From RHLJ01 sp965242845 (GTDB taxonomy: Bacteria > Bacteroidota > Rhodothermia > Balneolales > Balneolaceae): 64,000 nucleotides of DNA. A model generated the notes under the pieces. That model was not told where the DNA came from. It saw only the letters and a program-made list of their open reading frames with translations, and did no database searches. The first letter of the stretch is position 1. Each line of letters starts with the position of its first letter. A program made the translations under genes and the position numbers. Below are positions 43,891-52,702 of the stretch, piece by piece. The stretch is taken from the NCBI GenBank assembly GCA_965242845.1, contig CBDETC010000002.1:1178001-1242000 (forward strand). The letters are read 5' to 3'.

Positions 43891-44904
43891 GTGCAGAATC
43901 CCTTGTTAAATCCCAGTGATAAAGAAGAAGCCTTTGAGCAGTCAGTGCGCCCTTCTTCTCTCTCTGAGTTTATTGGTCAGCAAAAGGCTATTTCTAACCT
44001 GGATGTTTTTATAAAGGCAGCCAAACAGCGGGGAGACGCATTAGATCATGTGATTTTATCAGGGCCTCCGGGACTTGGAAAAACGACCCTTTCGTATATC
44101 ATCGCCCAGGAAATGGGGGTAAATATCCGACCAACTACAGGTCCTGTGCTCGAAAAGCCCGGCGATTTAGCGGGAATGCTTACTAATCTTGAGCAGGGAG
44201 ATGTTCTGTTTATTGATGAAATTCATCGTTTAAATCCAGTCATCGAAGAATACCTTTATTCTGCTATGGAAGATTTCAAACTGGATATTGTAATCGACTC
44301 CGGCCCTAATGCAAGAAGTATCCAGATAGATCTTAACCATTTTACGCTAGTTGGCGCTACTACCCGAAAAGGAATGCTTACCGCTCCGCTTAGGGCTCGC
44401 TTTGGGATTGATATGCGGCTGGATTATTACGATATAGAATTGTTGCAACGCATTGCGCTTCGCTCTGCTCATATTATGGGTTTTGGCATTACGGAAGAAG
44501 GGGCACATGAAATTGCCAGCAGAAGCCGTGGTACTCCAAGAATTGTGAATAAATTACTCCGCAGGACTCGGGATTTTGCCCAGGTAGATGGGTTAACAAG
44601 TATCGATCAGAAAATTGCAGACAAGGCACTAAATGCTTTAGATGTTGATGCAAACGGACTGGATGAAATGGATATCCGAATGCTCCGGGCTATTATCGAA
44701 AATTACAAGGGGGGGCCAGTCGGACTTAGCACTTTGGGAGTCGCTGTTGGCGAAGACAAAGGAACCATTGAAGAAGTTTATGAGCCCTATCTCATTAAAG
44801 AGGGTTTTCTACAGCGAACACCGAAAGGGCGGGTAGCTACTCAAAAGGCATATCAATACCTGGGCATATCTGAGCAAGGGGATTCTGCTGATTTATTTGG
44901 CTAA
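43891..44904 (+). CDS. ruvB: Holliday junction branch-migration helicase RuvB
   Basis: A 337-residue AAA+ motor that drives branch migration with RuvA. GTG start. Walker A GPPGLGKTTLS, Walker B FIDEIHRLN, the RuvB-specific EKPGDLAGMLTNL and sensor GATTRKGMLTAPLRARFG, then the C-terminal winged helix (IEEVYEPYLIKEGFLQRTPKGR). Normal length. Followed after 89 bases by metK in the same direction. Confidence 0.97.
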   Translation: MQNPLLNPSDKEEAFEQSVRPSSLSEFIGQQKAISNLDVFIKAAKQRGDALDHVILSGPPGLGKTTLSYIIAQEMGVNIRPTTGPVLEKPGDLAGMLTNLEQGDVLFIDEIHRLNPVIEEYLYSAMEDFKLDIVIDSGPNARSIQIDLNHFTLVGATTRKGMLTAPLRARFGIDMRLDYYDIELLQRIALRSAHIMGFGITEEGAHEIASRSRGTPRIVNKLLRRTRDFAQVDGLTSIDQKIADKALNALDVDANGLDEMDIRMLRAIIENYKGGPVGLSTLGVAVGEDKGTIEEVYEPYLIKEGFLQRTPKGRVATQKAYQYLGISEQGDSADLFG

Positions 44905-44993
44905 TCTTCCTTCAATAATTACCCCGATTTATCCCCAAAACTTCTTACCTTTAGCGCTGTTTCGTAACCGAAAGTACCTTACTTAAAATATTC

Positions 44994-46118
44994 ATGAAGA
45001 AATTATTTACCTCAGAATCTGTTTCCGAAGGGCACCCGGATAAAGTAGCCGATCAAATTTCAGATGCCATTCTGGACGCACTCCTTGCCCAAGATTCTAA
45101 ATCCCGTGTGGCCGTTGAAACTTTTGTAACTACCGGGTTAGCCGTTGTTGGCGGTGAAGTAACTACCAAAGCCCATATCGATGTACAGGATGTGGTTCGG
45201 GGAGTAATCCGGGAAATTGGTTATACAAAAGCGTCTTATCGTTTTGATGCTGACAGTTGTGGGGTGCTTTCTACTATTCATACTCAAAGTCCTGATATTG
45301 CCATGGGTGTTGATCGTGATGGCGCCGGTGATCAGGGAATGATGTTTGGGTATGCAACCAAGGAAACTCCTGAACTTATGCCAATGCCGCTTCAATTCTC
45401 ACATAGCTTGTTAAGAGAATTGGCTCGCATTCGAAAAGAAACAGATCTGATGCCCTACCTGGGGCCCGATAGCAAAAGCCAGGTAACCATTGAATATGGT
45501 GATGATGGAAAGCCCGCTCGTATTGATACCATCGTTCTTTCCACTCAGCATGATGACGATGTAGATCAGCCGCAAATTCATGAAGACATCAAAAATATTC
45601 TCATTAAGAATGTTATTCCTGCAGAGCTAATTGATGGCGAAACCAAGTATCATATAAATCCTACTGGAAAATTTGTGATTGGCGGACCCCATGGAGATGC
45701 CGGCCTTACGGGCCGTAAGATTATTGTAGATACTTACGGTGGTTTTGGGGCTCATGGTGGTGGGGCTTTCTCCGGAAAGGACCCTTCTAAAGTAGATAGA
45801 AGTGCGGCTTATGCTTCTCGACATATAGCCAAAAACCTGGTTGCCGCGGGATTAGCTGAAGAATGTTTGGTTCAATTGGCTTATGCCATTGGTGTTGCTG
45901 AGCCTGTGTCTATCAATGTGAATTCTTATGGAACCGGCGCCAAATCGGATAACGAACTAGCTGCATTAGTAGCCAAAACCTTTGACTGCACCCCAAGAGC
46001 AATCATCGAGCGCTTTAACCTTCGATCTCCCATTTATCGACAAACTGCGGCTTATGGCCATTTTGGTCGAAAAGAATTCCCCTGGGAAAAACTCGATTAT
46101 GTAGATCAGCTTTCTTGA
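44994..46118 (+). CDS. metK: S-adenosylmethionine synthase
   Basis: 374 residues; forms S-adenosylmethionine from ATP and methionine in the cytoplasm. Motifs: FTSESVSEGHPDKVADQISD at the N-terminus, GAGDQGMMFGYA, and GGPHGDAGLTGRKIIVDTYGG in the catalytic loop. Length is normal. I found no SAM riboswitch-like structure in the 89 bases before it. Confidence 0.97.
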   Translation: MKKLFTSESVSEGHPDKVADQISDAILDALLAQDSKSRVAVETFVTTGLAVVGGEVTTKAHIDVQDVVRGVIREIGYTKASYRFDADSCGVLSTIHTQSPDIAMGVDRDGAGDQGMMFGYATKETPELMPMPLQFSHSLLRELARIRKETDLMPYLGPDSKSQVTIEYGDDGKPARIDTIVLSTQHDDDVDQPQIHEDIKNILIKNVIPAELIDGETKYHINPTGKFVIGGPHGDAGLTGRKIIVDTYGGFGAHGGGAFSGKDPSKVDRSAAYASRHIAKNLVAAGLAEECLVQLAYAIGVAEPVSINVNSYGTGAKSDNELAALVAKTFDCTPRAIIERFNLRSPIYRQTAAYGHFGRKEFPWEKLDYVDQLS

Positions 46119-46127
46119 TCTTCGGCT

Positions 46128-46646
46128 ATGTACCTTGTTGATGATAAGGATATAGTTTTAGAATTAGATGACATTCCTCAATCATCTGTTGGGGCTCCCT
46201 GCCCAATAGTACTAGCAAGTGAAAGAAATGTAGTATTAGCTTATTACCTAGAGCTTTTTGATCCAGAATGGGATGGAACAACTATACGAGCAGTTGATCA
46301 AAACTCGACTACTGAGCAAGTGGCTACTATATATTTCAATTCCTGTACTTCTCACTTCTTCGGCCCCCCAAATGATGAGGCGTTTTCTGGCCATCCTTTA
46401 GCAGAAAGAGGCTTAGGTCCTTATGGTGTTTATGAGATTCTAAACTCTTCTTGGATACGAAGCCTTGAGCAAATGAACTCCGTCCATCCATATCATAAAA
46501 AAGAGAGGTTTATGGACGGAAAACGACACTTTGTTTTTTCTTTCCATGACTCAACATTTGAGTGCGTTGCCAAATCTTTTGAGGTAGAAATTTCAGATAG
46601 CTCACTAATTGATGCTGCTAAGGGTCACATAAATTCCATTTTTTAG
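46128..46646 (+). CDS. Conserved-looking protein of unknown function
   Basis: 172 residues, starting nine bases after metK. No signal peptide or membrane helix. Notable segments are RNVVLAYYLEL, CTSHFFGPPNDEAFSGHPL, GLGPYGVYEILNSSWI, and KRHFVFSFHDSTFECVAKSFE near the end. The His, Cys and Phe richness is unusual, but no catalytic pattern can be assigned. Codon use looks more AT-rich than in metK, which may mean later arrival. It probably reads through from metK; a role is not inferable. Confidence 0.75.
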   Translation: MYLVDDKDIVLELDDIPQSSVGAPCPIVLASERNVVLAYYLELFDPEWDGTTIRAVDQNSTTEQVATIYFNSCTSHFFGPPNDEAFSGHPLAERGLGPYGVYEILNSSWIRSLEQMNSVHPYHKKERFMDGKRHFVFSFHDSTFECVAKSFEVEISDSSLIDAAKGHINSIF

Positions 46647-46720
46647 TTCTTTTCAAAAGCCAGCCAGTTGGTTGCCTTTTTTGTTTGTGGGAACTCTTGC
46701 ATCAAAACTGTATATAAGTT

Positions 46721-46737
46721 ACTTTGAAATTAAAAGT
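46721..46737. promoter_or_regulatory. Operator copy 1: ACTTTG-5-AAAAGT
   Basis: ACTTTG, AAATT and AAAAGT (46721-46737) lie just before ATG 46745; flanking T and A extend the pairing. The same arrangement recurs at 47673. It probably binds the winged-helix protein encoded at 47357. Confidence 0.55.
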
Positions 46738-46744
46738 ACTTTTC

Positions 46745-47350
46745 ATGGAAGATCAACGAGATTACACACAAGACCTTTCTGATATCCGCTCCATGATGGA
46801 GCGCTCCTCCAAATTTTTATCCCTCTCTGGTTGGGCGGGTATTATGGCTGGGTTATATGCTATTGTTGGTGCCTGGGCGGCCTACTCTTTCTTCGGCTTC
46901 TTCCCAGATGAACTGTTTTATTCTTCCGGCTCCCAGAACGAAGTAATCCTTATCGCGCTTGGAGTACTATTGCTGGCTTTAATTACAGCCATCTTCTTTT
47001 CAAGAAACCAGGCTCAGAAAAACGAGGAGAAGATTTGGAATGCGACCTCAAGAAGACTGCTTGGCAATATGGCCGTTCCATTAATTGCGGGAGGGTTTCT
47101 TATTTCCATGCTGGTTTCGATCGGCCTTATTGGCCTTGTGGCCCCCATGATGCTCATCTTTTATGGGCTTTCCCTGGTTATTGCCGGGAACTTTAGCATC
47201 AGTGAAGTGAAATGGATGGGTTTTGTACAGCTGGGTCTTGGACTGCTGGCGGCCTGGTTTGTCGAGTATGGGCTTATCCTGTGGGTGCTTGGGTTTGGTG
47301 TGGTACATATTGTGTATGGCGTTTACATGCATTTCAATTTCAAGCGGTGA
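46745..47350 (+). CDS. Membrane protein in the winged-helix regulator cluster
   Basis: 201 residues from ATG 46745 (MEDQRDYTQDLSDIRSMMER); a TTG 21 bases earlier lies inside the operator and is unlikely. A cytoplasmic N-terminus leads to about five hydrophobic helices (SLSGWAGIMAGLYAIVGAW onward). No catalytic motif is visible. The winged-helix regulator begins six bases after its stop, so the two form an operon; a second membrane protein follows behind a matching operator. Role unknown. Confidence 0.75.
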   Translation: MEDQRDYTQDLSDIRSMMERSSKFLSLSGWAGIMAGLYAIVGAWAAYSFFGFFPDELFYSSGSQNEVILIALGVLLLALITAIFFSRNQAQKNEEKIWNATSRRLLGNMAVPLIAGGFLISMLVSIGLIGLVAPMMLIFYGLSLVIAGNFSISEVKWMGFVQLGLGLLAAWFVEYGLILWVLGFGVVHIVYGVYMHFNFKR

Positions 47351-47356
47351 TATACA

Positions 47357-47656
47357 GTGAAGGGAAGCTTTGTAGAATTACATAAAGCATTCGAAAGCCG
47401 GATAAGACTGGGCATTATGTCGGCTCTGGCAGTAAATGATTTCCTGGATTTTAATGCCCTCAAGGAGTTCCTGGATGTGACAGATGGAAACCTGGCTACC
47501 CACATCAAAAAACTGGAATTAGTCGGCTTCATTGGCATCGAAAAAAGTTTTGTAGACCGGAAGCCTAATACCAAATACTTCATTACTAAAGAAGGAAAAA
47601 AGGCCTTTACAGATCACCTCAAAGCACTGGAATCCATCATCAATGCACAGAAATAA
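47357..47656 (+). CDS. Winged-helix transcriptional regulator
   Basis: 99 residues with GTG start. The fold reads as a winged helix of the HTH_27/PadR-ArsR type: LHKAFESRIRLGIMSALAV, then DFNALKEFLDVTDGNLATHIKKLE (HTH) and the wing VDRKPNTKYFITKEG. It is the second gene of an operon with the membrane protein at 46745. The repeated ACTTTG-N5-CAAAGT sites in front of both membrane-protein genes are its likely targets. No metal-binding cluster is seen. Confidence 0.88.
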   Translation: MKGSFVELHKAFESRIRLGIMSALAVNDFLDFNALKEFLDVTDGNLATHIKKLELVGFIGIEKSFVDRKPNTKYFITKEGKKAFTDHLKALESIINAQK

Positions 47657-47672
47657 AAAATTTTACCCTTCC

Positions 47673-47689
47673 ACTTTGAAATACAAAGT
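47673..47689. promoter_or_regulatory. Operator copy 2: ACTTTG-5-CAAAGT
   Basis: ACTTTG, AAATA and CAAAGT form a perfect inverted repeat, extended by C and G on the flanks, 36 bases before the ATG at 47725. It nearly matches the site at 46721. Confidence 0.65.
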
Positions 47690-47724
47690 GACTTTAACTA
47701 ACACCTAACAAATACCTTTTTGCT

Positions 47725-48258
47725 ATGAATGCTCAAAACCCCTCTTATAAATCTACTATGCTAATCGCCCTTGGGGCCGCCAGTATCTTATTAATTCCAC
47801 TAATAGCCATGTTTTTTACCGAGGAAGTAGATTGGAATCTGGCTGACTTTCTTGTCGCCTGGATCATGCTATTTGGTACAGGAATCTCATATAAACTAAT
47901 CTCTTTAAAAATGACGCAAAGTACTCAATATAAAATAGCAACTGGCCTGGCTGTTGTTGGGCTTCTTATGATTGTCTGGGTAAATCTCGCTGTTGGTATC
48001 ATAGGTAATGAAGACAACCCGGTTAACCTGATCTTTTATTCTGTACATGCCGTAGGCGTTCTTGGAACTTTTATTGCTCGATTCGAGGCTAAAGGTATGT
48101 CTTATACTGCTTATGCTATGTCTGCTACCATGGTCATAATCGGTATCATCACATTGGTAGCAGGGTGGGGCTTTACTCCCATAATCACTGCTTTTTTCAC
48201 GGTTATTTTCTTGATTTCTGGGATGCTATACCGAAAGGCTTCTGAAAGAGAGAGTTAA
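47725..48258 (+). CDS. Membrane protein of about five helices
   Basis: 177 residues, strongly hydrophobic (TMLIALGAASILLIPLIAMF, ATGLAVVGLLMIVWVNLAVG, and others). No enzyme motif. It has its own operator matching that of the upstream operon, so it is probably controlled by the same winged-helix protein. Function unknown. Confidence 0.75.
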   Translation: MNAQNPSYKSTMLIALGAASILLIPLIAMFFTEEVDWNLADFLVAWIMLFGTGISYKLISLKMTQSTQYKIATGLAVVGLLMIVWVNLAVGIIGNEDNPVNLIFYSVHAVGVLGTFIARFEAKGMSYTAYAMSATMVIIGIITLVAGWGFTPIITAFFTVIFLISGMLYRKASERES

Positions 48259-48296
48259 TTCTTAATCACAAAAATAAAAGTGAAACATTCTTCGCG

Positions 48297-48389
48297 ATAA
48301 AGCCTCTTGAATTATGTGTTTGGGAATAGAGTAGAAAAAAGAGATCCGCAATTCCCAATCAATACAAATAATCTGGTACGTGGCTTTAT
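48297..48389 (+). repeat. Nested inverted repeats in the leader of the gene at 48395
   Basis: Outer arms ATAAAGCC (48297-48304) and GGCTTTAT (48382-48389), inner arms TTGGGAAT (48320-48327) and ATTCCCAA (48351-48358). The parts between also pair loosely. It ends six bases before the ATG. It may be a structured leader or a decayed palindromic element. Confidence 0.4.
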
Positions 48390-48394
48390 TGTGA

Positions 48395-48877
48395 ATGAAG
48401 GTGGATATTAAGAATTATGTGCTTACCCTGATTGGGTTTGCTGTTTCTATAGTTTTTTTTGCTGTATCGCTCATTTTCGGGCTGGATACATTTGAGGCTT
48501 TGACAGATGTCCTGGCCGGCATGGAAGAATATGAAGTTGATGAGCTTTTTCTAGCTTTAAGCATGCTTAGCATTTTCGCCTCCCTGGATGCCTTGCGCAG
48601 AAGAAGAAAAAGAAAAATAGAAAGTGAAAAGCTTAAGATTTATACCGCTATGCTTTCTTCAACCCGCCACATCCTCAATAATTTCCTCAACCAGATGCTC
48701 CTTTTTAAATTGACTGCGGATAAAAACCCGGGCTTTAACCCCGATGTGTTGGCTATGTATGATCAGATAATCGAAAACACTACGGCTCAAATTAATTCAC
48801 TGGCTGAAATCACTGAGATTAATGAAACCAGCATCGAAGCTTCTGTAAGCCCGAAAGAACCCTCAGAAAAAAAGTAG
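48395..48877 (+). CDS. Two-helix membrane protein with DHp-like segment
   Basis: 160 residues. Two hydrophobic segments at the N-terminus (YVLTLIGFAVSIVFFAVSLI; ELFLALSMLSIFASL), then a basic RRRRKRK stop-transfer. The cytoplasmic part is a long helical pair including SSTRHILNNFLNQMLLF, which resembles the His-bearing helix of kinase dimerisation domains, but no ATPase domain follows. Function unknown; a truncated or partner signalling protein is one reading. An unusual structured leader precedes it. Confidence 0.65.
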   Translation: MKVDIKNYVLTLIGFAVSIVFFAVSLIFGLDTFEALTDVLAGMEEYEVDELFLALSMLSIFASLDALRRRRKRKIESEKLKIYTAMLSSTRHILNNFLNQMLLFKLTADKNPGFNPDVLAMYDQIIENTTAQINSLAEITEINETSIEASVSPKEPSEKK

Positions 48878-48973
48878 AAGTACTTATCCATCTTATTTCG
48901 AGAGAATTTTTTTCTAACCTGATCTTTTCAATTCTTCTGGTTAACATTCGTCAAACAAATTGAATTATTCGTC

Positions 48974-50011
48974 ATGAAAAAAGTCCTCATTCCTCTTCTC
49001 TCTGTATTCTTACTCGTTTCCTGTAAAAGTTCTTCTAGTGAAGACCCGACTAATTCCGGAATCGATGGCCCACTGGATCCCTTTGCACAAAATATCGCAC
49101 TGGCTCGTGGGATAAATCTTGGCAATGCCCTTGAAGCTCCTAATGAAGGAGATTGGGGCGTTGTTCTTCAAGCCGACTGGTTTAGATTAATCAAGGAAGC
49201 CGGGTTTAGCAGCGTGCGTATTCCTATTAGATGGTCAGCCCATACTTCGGCTGAAGCTCCCTACACCATAGATGAGGACTTTTTCCTTCGTGTTGACTGG
49301 GCCATTCAACAGGCGCTAAATAATGACCTCATGGTGATGATTAATATCCATCATTATGAAGAAATCTTTGATGAGCCTGCTCAGGAGAGAGATAAGTTCC
49401 TTTCTATTTGGGAGCAAATATCACAACGCTACCAGGACCTACCAAAAGAAGTTCTTTTCGAAATCCTTAATGAGCCTCATGGAAACCTTACTGCTGAGCT
49501 TTGGAATGACCTGCTTCCTCTTGGATTGGAAAAAATCAGGGAGCATAATCCATACCGAACAGTGGTGATTGGGGCTGCAGAATGGGGCGGAATTCCAGGG
49601 TTGTTAAAACTCAATATCCCAGACGATGGAAATCTCATTGTTACTGTTCACTATTACGAACCTTTTCAATTCACTCACCAGGGAGCAAGCTGGGTGGATG
49701 GAGCTAACGCCTGGCTGGGAACCACGTGGGATGGATCTGCCGCTGAAGTAGCAGCGGTCGAAAATCATTTTCAAACGATTGTTGACTGGGGAGAAGATCG
49801 CGGTGTTCCTATAAACATTGGAGAGTTTGGCGCCTTTAGCGCTGCTGATTCCCCATCGAGAGGTCGCTGGACAGAAGCTATCGTCAGTTTTGCCTTGGAG
49901 AATGACATGAGCTACCACTACTGGGAGTTTGCTTCCGGGTTTGGCATCTACAATGCAACAGATGGCAGCTGGGATATTGAGCTACTAAGAGCGTTAACCG
50001 AAACAGAATAG
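48974..50011 (+). CDS. Glycoside hydrolase family 5 lipoprotein (cellulase-like)
   Basis: 345 residues, lipobox LLVSC. GH5 core from ~40: RGINLGNALEAP, GFSSVRIPIRW, NIHHYEE, acid/base Glu167 in EILNEPHG, HYYEPFQFTHQG, nucleophile Glu284 in NIGEFGAF, and HYWEFASGFG. Both catalytic Glu are in place. It would cleave beta-1,4-glucan or a related polysaccharide outside the inner membrane. No binding module or T9SS tail. It stands alone as a glycan enzyme in this window. Confidence 0.93.
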   Translation: MKKVLIPLLSVFLLVSCKSSSSEDPTNSGIDGPLDPFAQNIALARGINLGNALEAPNEGDWGVVLQADWFRLIKEAGFSSVRIPIRWSAHTSAEAPYTIDEDFFLRVDWAIQQALNNDLMVMINIHHYEEIFDEPAQERDKFLSIWEQISQRYQDLPKEVLFEILNEPHGNLTAELWNDLLPLGLEKIREHNPYRTVVIGAAEWGGIPGLLKLNIPDDGNLIVTVHYYEPFQFTHQGASWVDGANAWLGTTWDGSAAEVAAVENHFQTIVDWGEDRGVPINIGEFGAFSAADSPSRGRWTEAIVSFALENDMSYHYWEFASGFGIYNATDGSWDIELLRALTETE

Positions 50012-50091
50012 GCTAACGCTTCTAATGCCCACTATTTAGTGTGATACTTCCAAATAAGCCACAATAGACTCTTTTTCTTTTTTCCATTCCC

Positions 50092-50976
50092 CTAAAAAGA
50101 TATCCCTGCTATATGATGGGTTTTGGGCTTATTACTGATCATATAAAATGTAGTGGGCAGTTGAAGTGACAGTTCTGAGATTAGGCCATACTTTTCTGCT
50201 CGCTCTTCTTCTGGCAGTTCGTCTATTTCATTTCTGACTACTCTAATTGAATCTAAAATGGCAAAGGTTTCTTCCTCATATTCTTTCGTAATTAGCCATT
50301 CGAAAGAGAGATAGATAGGCTCTTCAATCCAGAGATCTTCTCCTAAAAAGCTATACTCAACAAATCCCTTTTTCCTGGAAGAAGTAAGAATGTAATTCTT
50401 TCTTGTTATTTCCTCGCCCGGACCACCGCTTTGTTCGTCCACTTTATAAAGCCTGACTCGAAACGAATATTCCTTCTGTTTAGTAAATGAGATTCTTACT
50501 GAGGCTTTCTCTATCCGAAAGGGATATTTGCCTGGCTCAATAAGTACGGCATCCTCATTCCCTTTTTTATATACCGTTGCTCTCGAAATGTTTTTGTTTC
50601 CTCTTTCCTGCCCATAATTTTTCTTTTTGAGCCTTCTTGGAACTACAGTTATTTCCTCTAGTTCGAGAACTTCTTTCATCAATACGATTTCATCATCAAG
50701 AGAAATAAAATCATTTAGGCCAAACCGGACATTCTTATATCCTAAAGCAGAAATAAGAACGGTATCTTTTTCATTTGCCTCGCTAACCGTCAATTTGAAT
50801 GTCCCTTCTTCATCTGAAACGGTTCCATTAATAGTCCCAAAGATGCCAATATTCACATATGGAATTCCCTTTCCCTCACTATCCACAATCTTCTTCTCAT
50901 AAAGGTTTTGGGCCAACACATTCTGTGATTGCAAACTTATGAGCAAAAGAGTTATGATCTTGATATACTTTTTCAT
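50092..50976 (-). CDS. Carboxypeptidase-regulatory-like (CarbopepD_reg) protein
   Basis: 294 residues with signal peptide ending near VLAQ. Residues ~25-105 match the CarbopepD_reg_2 beta-sandwich (VDSEGKGIPYVNIGIFGT, GTVSDEEGTFKLTV, ISALGYKNVRF), the module at the N-terminus of many TonB-dependent receptors. No barrel follows; the remaining ~190 residues are beta-rich and unrecognised (FRVRLYKVDEQSGGPGEEI). Envelope protein, function unknown. Divergent from the membrane protein at 51042. Confidence 0.8.
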   Translation of the reverse strand: MKKYIKIITLLLISLQSQNVLAQNLYEKKIVDSEGKGIPYVNIGIFGTINGTVSDEEGTFKLTVSEANEKDTVLISALGYKNVRFGLNDFISLDDEIVLMKEVLELEEITVVPRRLKKKNYGQERGNKNISRATVYKKGNEDAVLIEPGKYPFRIEKASVRISFTKQKEYSFRVRLYKVDEQSGGPGEEITRKNYILTSSRKKGFVEYSFLGEDLWIEEPIYLSFEWLITKEYEEETFAILDSIRVVRNEIDELPEEERAEKYGLISELSLQLPTTFYMISNKPKTHHIAGISF

Positions 50977-51041
50977 CGGCGCTCTGGTACTAATTGAGCA
51001 TTGTTTTTGTTTCGAAACTAACGTAGAAGATAAACCCCCTT

Positions 51042-51797
51042 ATGGAATCTCCAAGCGGCCAGCCTTCGATAGAACTTTTTGGTATAACCATCATGGAGCC
51101 GATGGTTACCTTTACAGATTTGTGGATTACTGCGGTCTGTGTGTGCGCTTTTATTCAGCTGAGAAAATTAAATAAGCCCGGAAAAGTCCATCAGTATATG
51201 AGGTGGTATTTCCTCATTATGGGGCTGGCTACTTTTCTGGGGGGGATTTTAGGACACGCTTTTCAATATGCTGTAGGGTTGGAGTGGAAGCTTCCCGGCT
51301 GGCTGATAAGCATGATCGCCGTAATGGCGGTGGAGCGCGCTTCCATTATGCATGCTCAGCCTATTATTAATGAACGATTTGGCAAGTTTTTGGAGGTGAC
51401 CAACATCCTGGAGCTGCTCACCTTTGCCGTTATAACTTTCGTTACCCTAGACTTTTTCTATATCAAAGTGCACTCTGCATATGGCTTAGGCCTGGTGGTA
51501 CTTCCTCTTCATTTCCTGGTTTTTAAGAAAACGGGAAATCCTGCCAGCAGAATCTTCGTGCTCACTGTTCTGTTCGCAACACTAGCTGCATTCTTTTATA
51601 CCAGTAAAATTGGTATCCATAGCTGGTTCAATCACCTTGACGTTGCTCATACAGTCATGGCTATTAGTATGTATTGTTTTTATCGGGGAACCCTTATTCT
51701 TGAGGTGATGAAGCCGGAAGATATTCTGGAAGAACAACCAACATTCATTCAAACTGTAAAAGCGTTATTCAATAGAGATGGGATTGTTCAAAAATAA
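51042..51797 (+). CDS. Multi-pass membrane protein (6-7 helices)
   Basis: 251 residues; Met18 is an alternative start. Helices include FTDLWITAVCVCAFIQL, YFLIMGLATFLGGILG, and YGLGVVLP-like segments. His residues in GHAFQY and in NHLDVAHTVMA recall the His/Asp set of the ceramidase-like membrane hydrolases, but the match is loose. A charged C-terminus ends FNRDGIVQK. Its last 20 bases overlap the next gene. Function unknown. Confidence 0.7.
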   Translation: MESPSGQPSIELFGITIMEPMVTFTDLWITAVCVCAFIQLRKLNKPGKVHQYMRWYFLIMGLATFLGGILGHAFQYAVGLEWKLPGWLISMIAVMAVERASIMHAQPIINERFGKFLEVTNILELLTFAVITFVTLDFFYIKVHSAYGLGLVVLPLHFLVFKKTGNPASRIFVLTVLFATLAAFFYTSKIGIHSWFNHLDVAHTVMAISMYCFYRGTLILEVMKPEDILEEQPTFIQTVKALFNRDGIVQK

Positions 51798-52176
51798 GAA
51801 GAAAGGAGCCCCTCCTCACACCTGGTATCCCGAAATACTACATTGGAAAGAGGGAGATGAAGTTCGGGCAAGGAATGTAGCCAATAAGGGGCCTTTGTCC
51901 ACTATCATACTATTTGAAGAAGGAGAACTCAACGTCGTGTACTTGTATAAAGGCGTCACTAATGATGGCTTTATTGTTATAGAAGAGAAGGATACGGGGC
52001 ACTTACATAAAGTTCTTTTCCAAAAATTTATAAGGAAAGCCGAGAATCTTACGCTTAAAAATCGTTCTATAAATCATTTGCTAAATGAATCAAAAGAGTA
52101 CATGGAGTTGATTACTGAATTCCAGTCTGCTTTCTCTGAATTATCAGATTCTGACAGGCCTAAATTACTTGAGTAG
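51778..52176 (+). CDS. Small protein of unknown function, tandem copy 1
   Basis: 132 residues beginning MGLFKNKKKGAPPHTWYPEI, then LHWKEGDEVRARNVA; the C-terminal EYMELITEFQSAFSEL is helical. It shares its start and its end with the next gene, so the two are tandem duplicates with a diverged middle. No signal peptide. It overlaps the membrane-protein gene by 20 bases in another frame. I do not recognise the family. Confidence 0.7.
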   Translation: MGLFKNKKKGAPPHTWYPEILHWKEGDEVRARNVANKGPLSTIILFEEGELNVVYLYKGVTNDGFIVIEEKDTGHLHKVLFQKFIRKAENLTLKNRSINHLLNESKEYMELITEFQSAFSELSDSDRPKLLE

Positions 52177-52177
52177 C

Positions 52178-52633
52178 ATGGGTCTATTTAAAAACAAAAA
52201 AAAGGGAGTTCCTCCCCATACCTGGTATCCTGAAATACTGCACTGGCAGGAGGGAGATAAGATCAATTGCTGGAATATTGCTCAGGCTATCGCTGTTGGG
52301 CGAAAATTCGACTGGGCTACGTTTCGGAAATACTCAAATGCCGATAATACCTATGGCCAGCATATCTTCACTTTTAAAAGTGTGGATGAAAATGGAAAAA
52401 TTTATCTGACCGATGACGATGAACACATTGTTGAATTTCACTTCTTCAGATTCATCAAGTATGCGCGTAATGAAAGCCTGAAAAGCAGGGATATGCTTTT
52501 GAAAGTGAATAACTCACAGGAATACATGGAGTTGATGAAAAACTTCCAGCAGGCATTTAATGAATTACAAGAGGGCGATAACCATCCCAAAAGGCTTGGG
52601 CCTGAATCAAATACGGAGAGTAAAAGTTCATAA
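52178..52633 (+). CDS. Small protein of unknown function, tandem copy 2
   Basis: 151 residues from ATG 52178, one base after the stop of copy 1; a TTG nine bases earlier is less likely. It begins MGLFKNKKKGVPPHTWYPEI and LHWQEGD, as in copy 1, and retains the helical end (EYMELMKNFQQAFNEL). The middle (NADNTYGQHIFTFKSVDENG) differs and is longer. Function unknown. Confidence 0.7.
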   Translation: MGLFKNKKKGVPPHTWYPEILHWQEGDKINCWNIAQAIAVGRKFDWATFRKYSNADNTYGQHIFTFKSVDENGKIYLTDDDEHIVEFHFFRFIKYARNESLKSRDMLLKVNNSQEYMELMKNFQQAFNELQEGDNHPKRLGPESNTESKSS

Positions 52634-52702
52634 AAATAGGAGCACTTCCTTCCCGTTTTTATAAAAACTAAGTTTATTGGCTGATAACTAACTAATAGTG
52701 CC

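Noticed and set aside
44905..44993. SAM riboswitch before metK
   Set aside because: The 89-base gap has no convincing stems or conserved core; no support.
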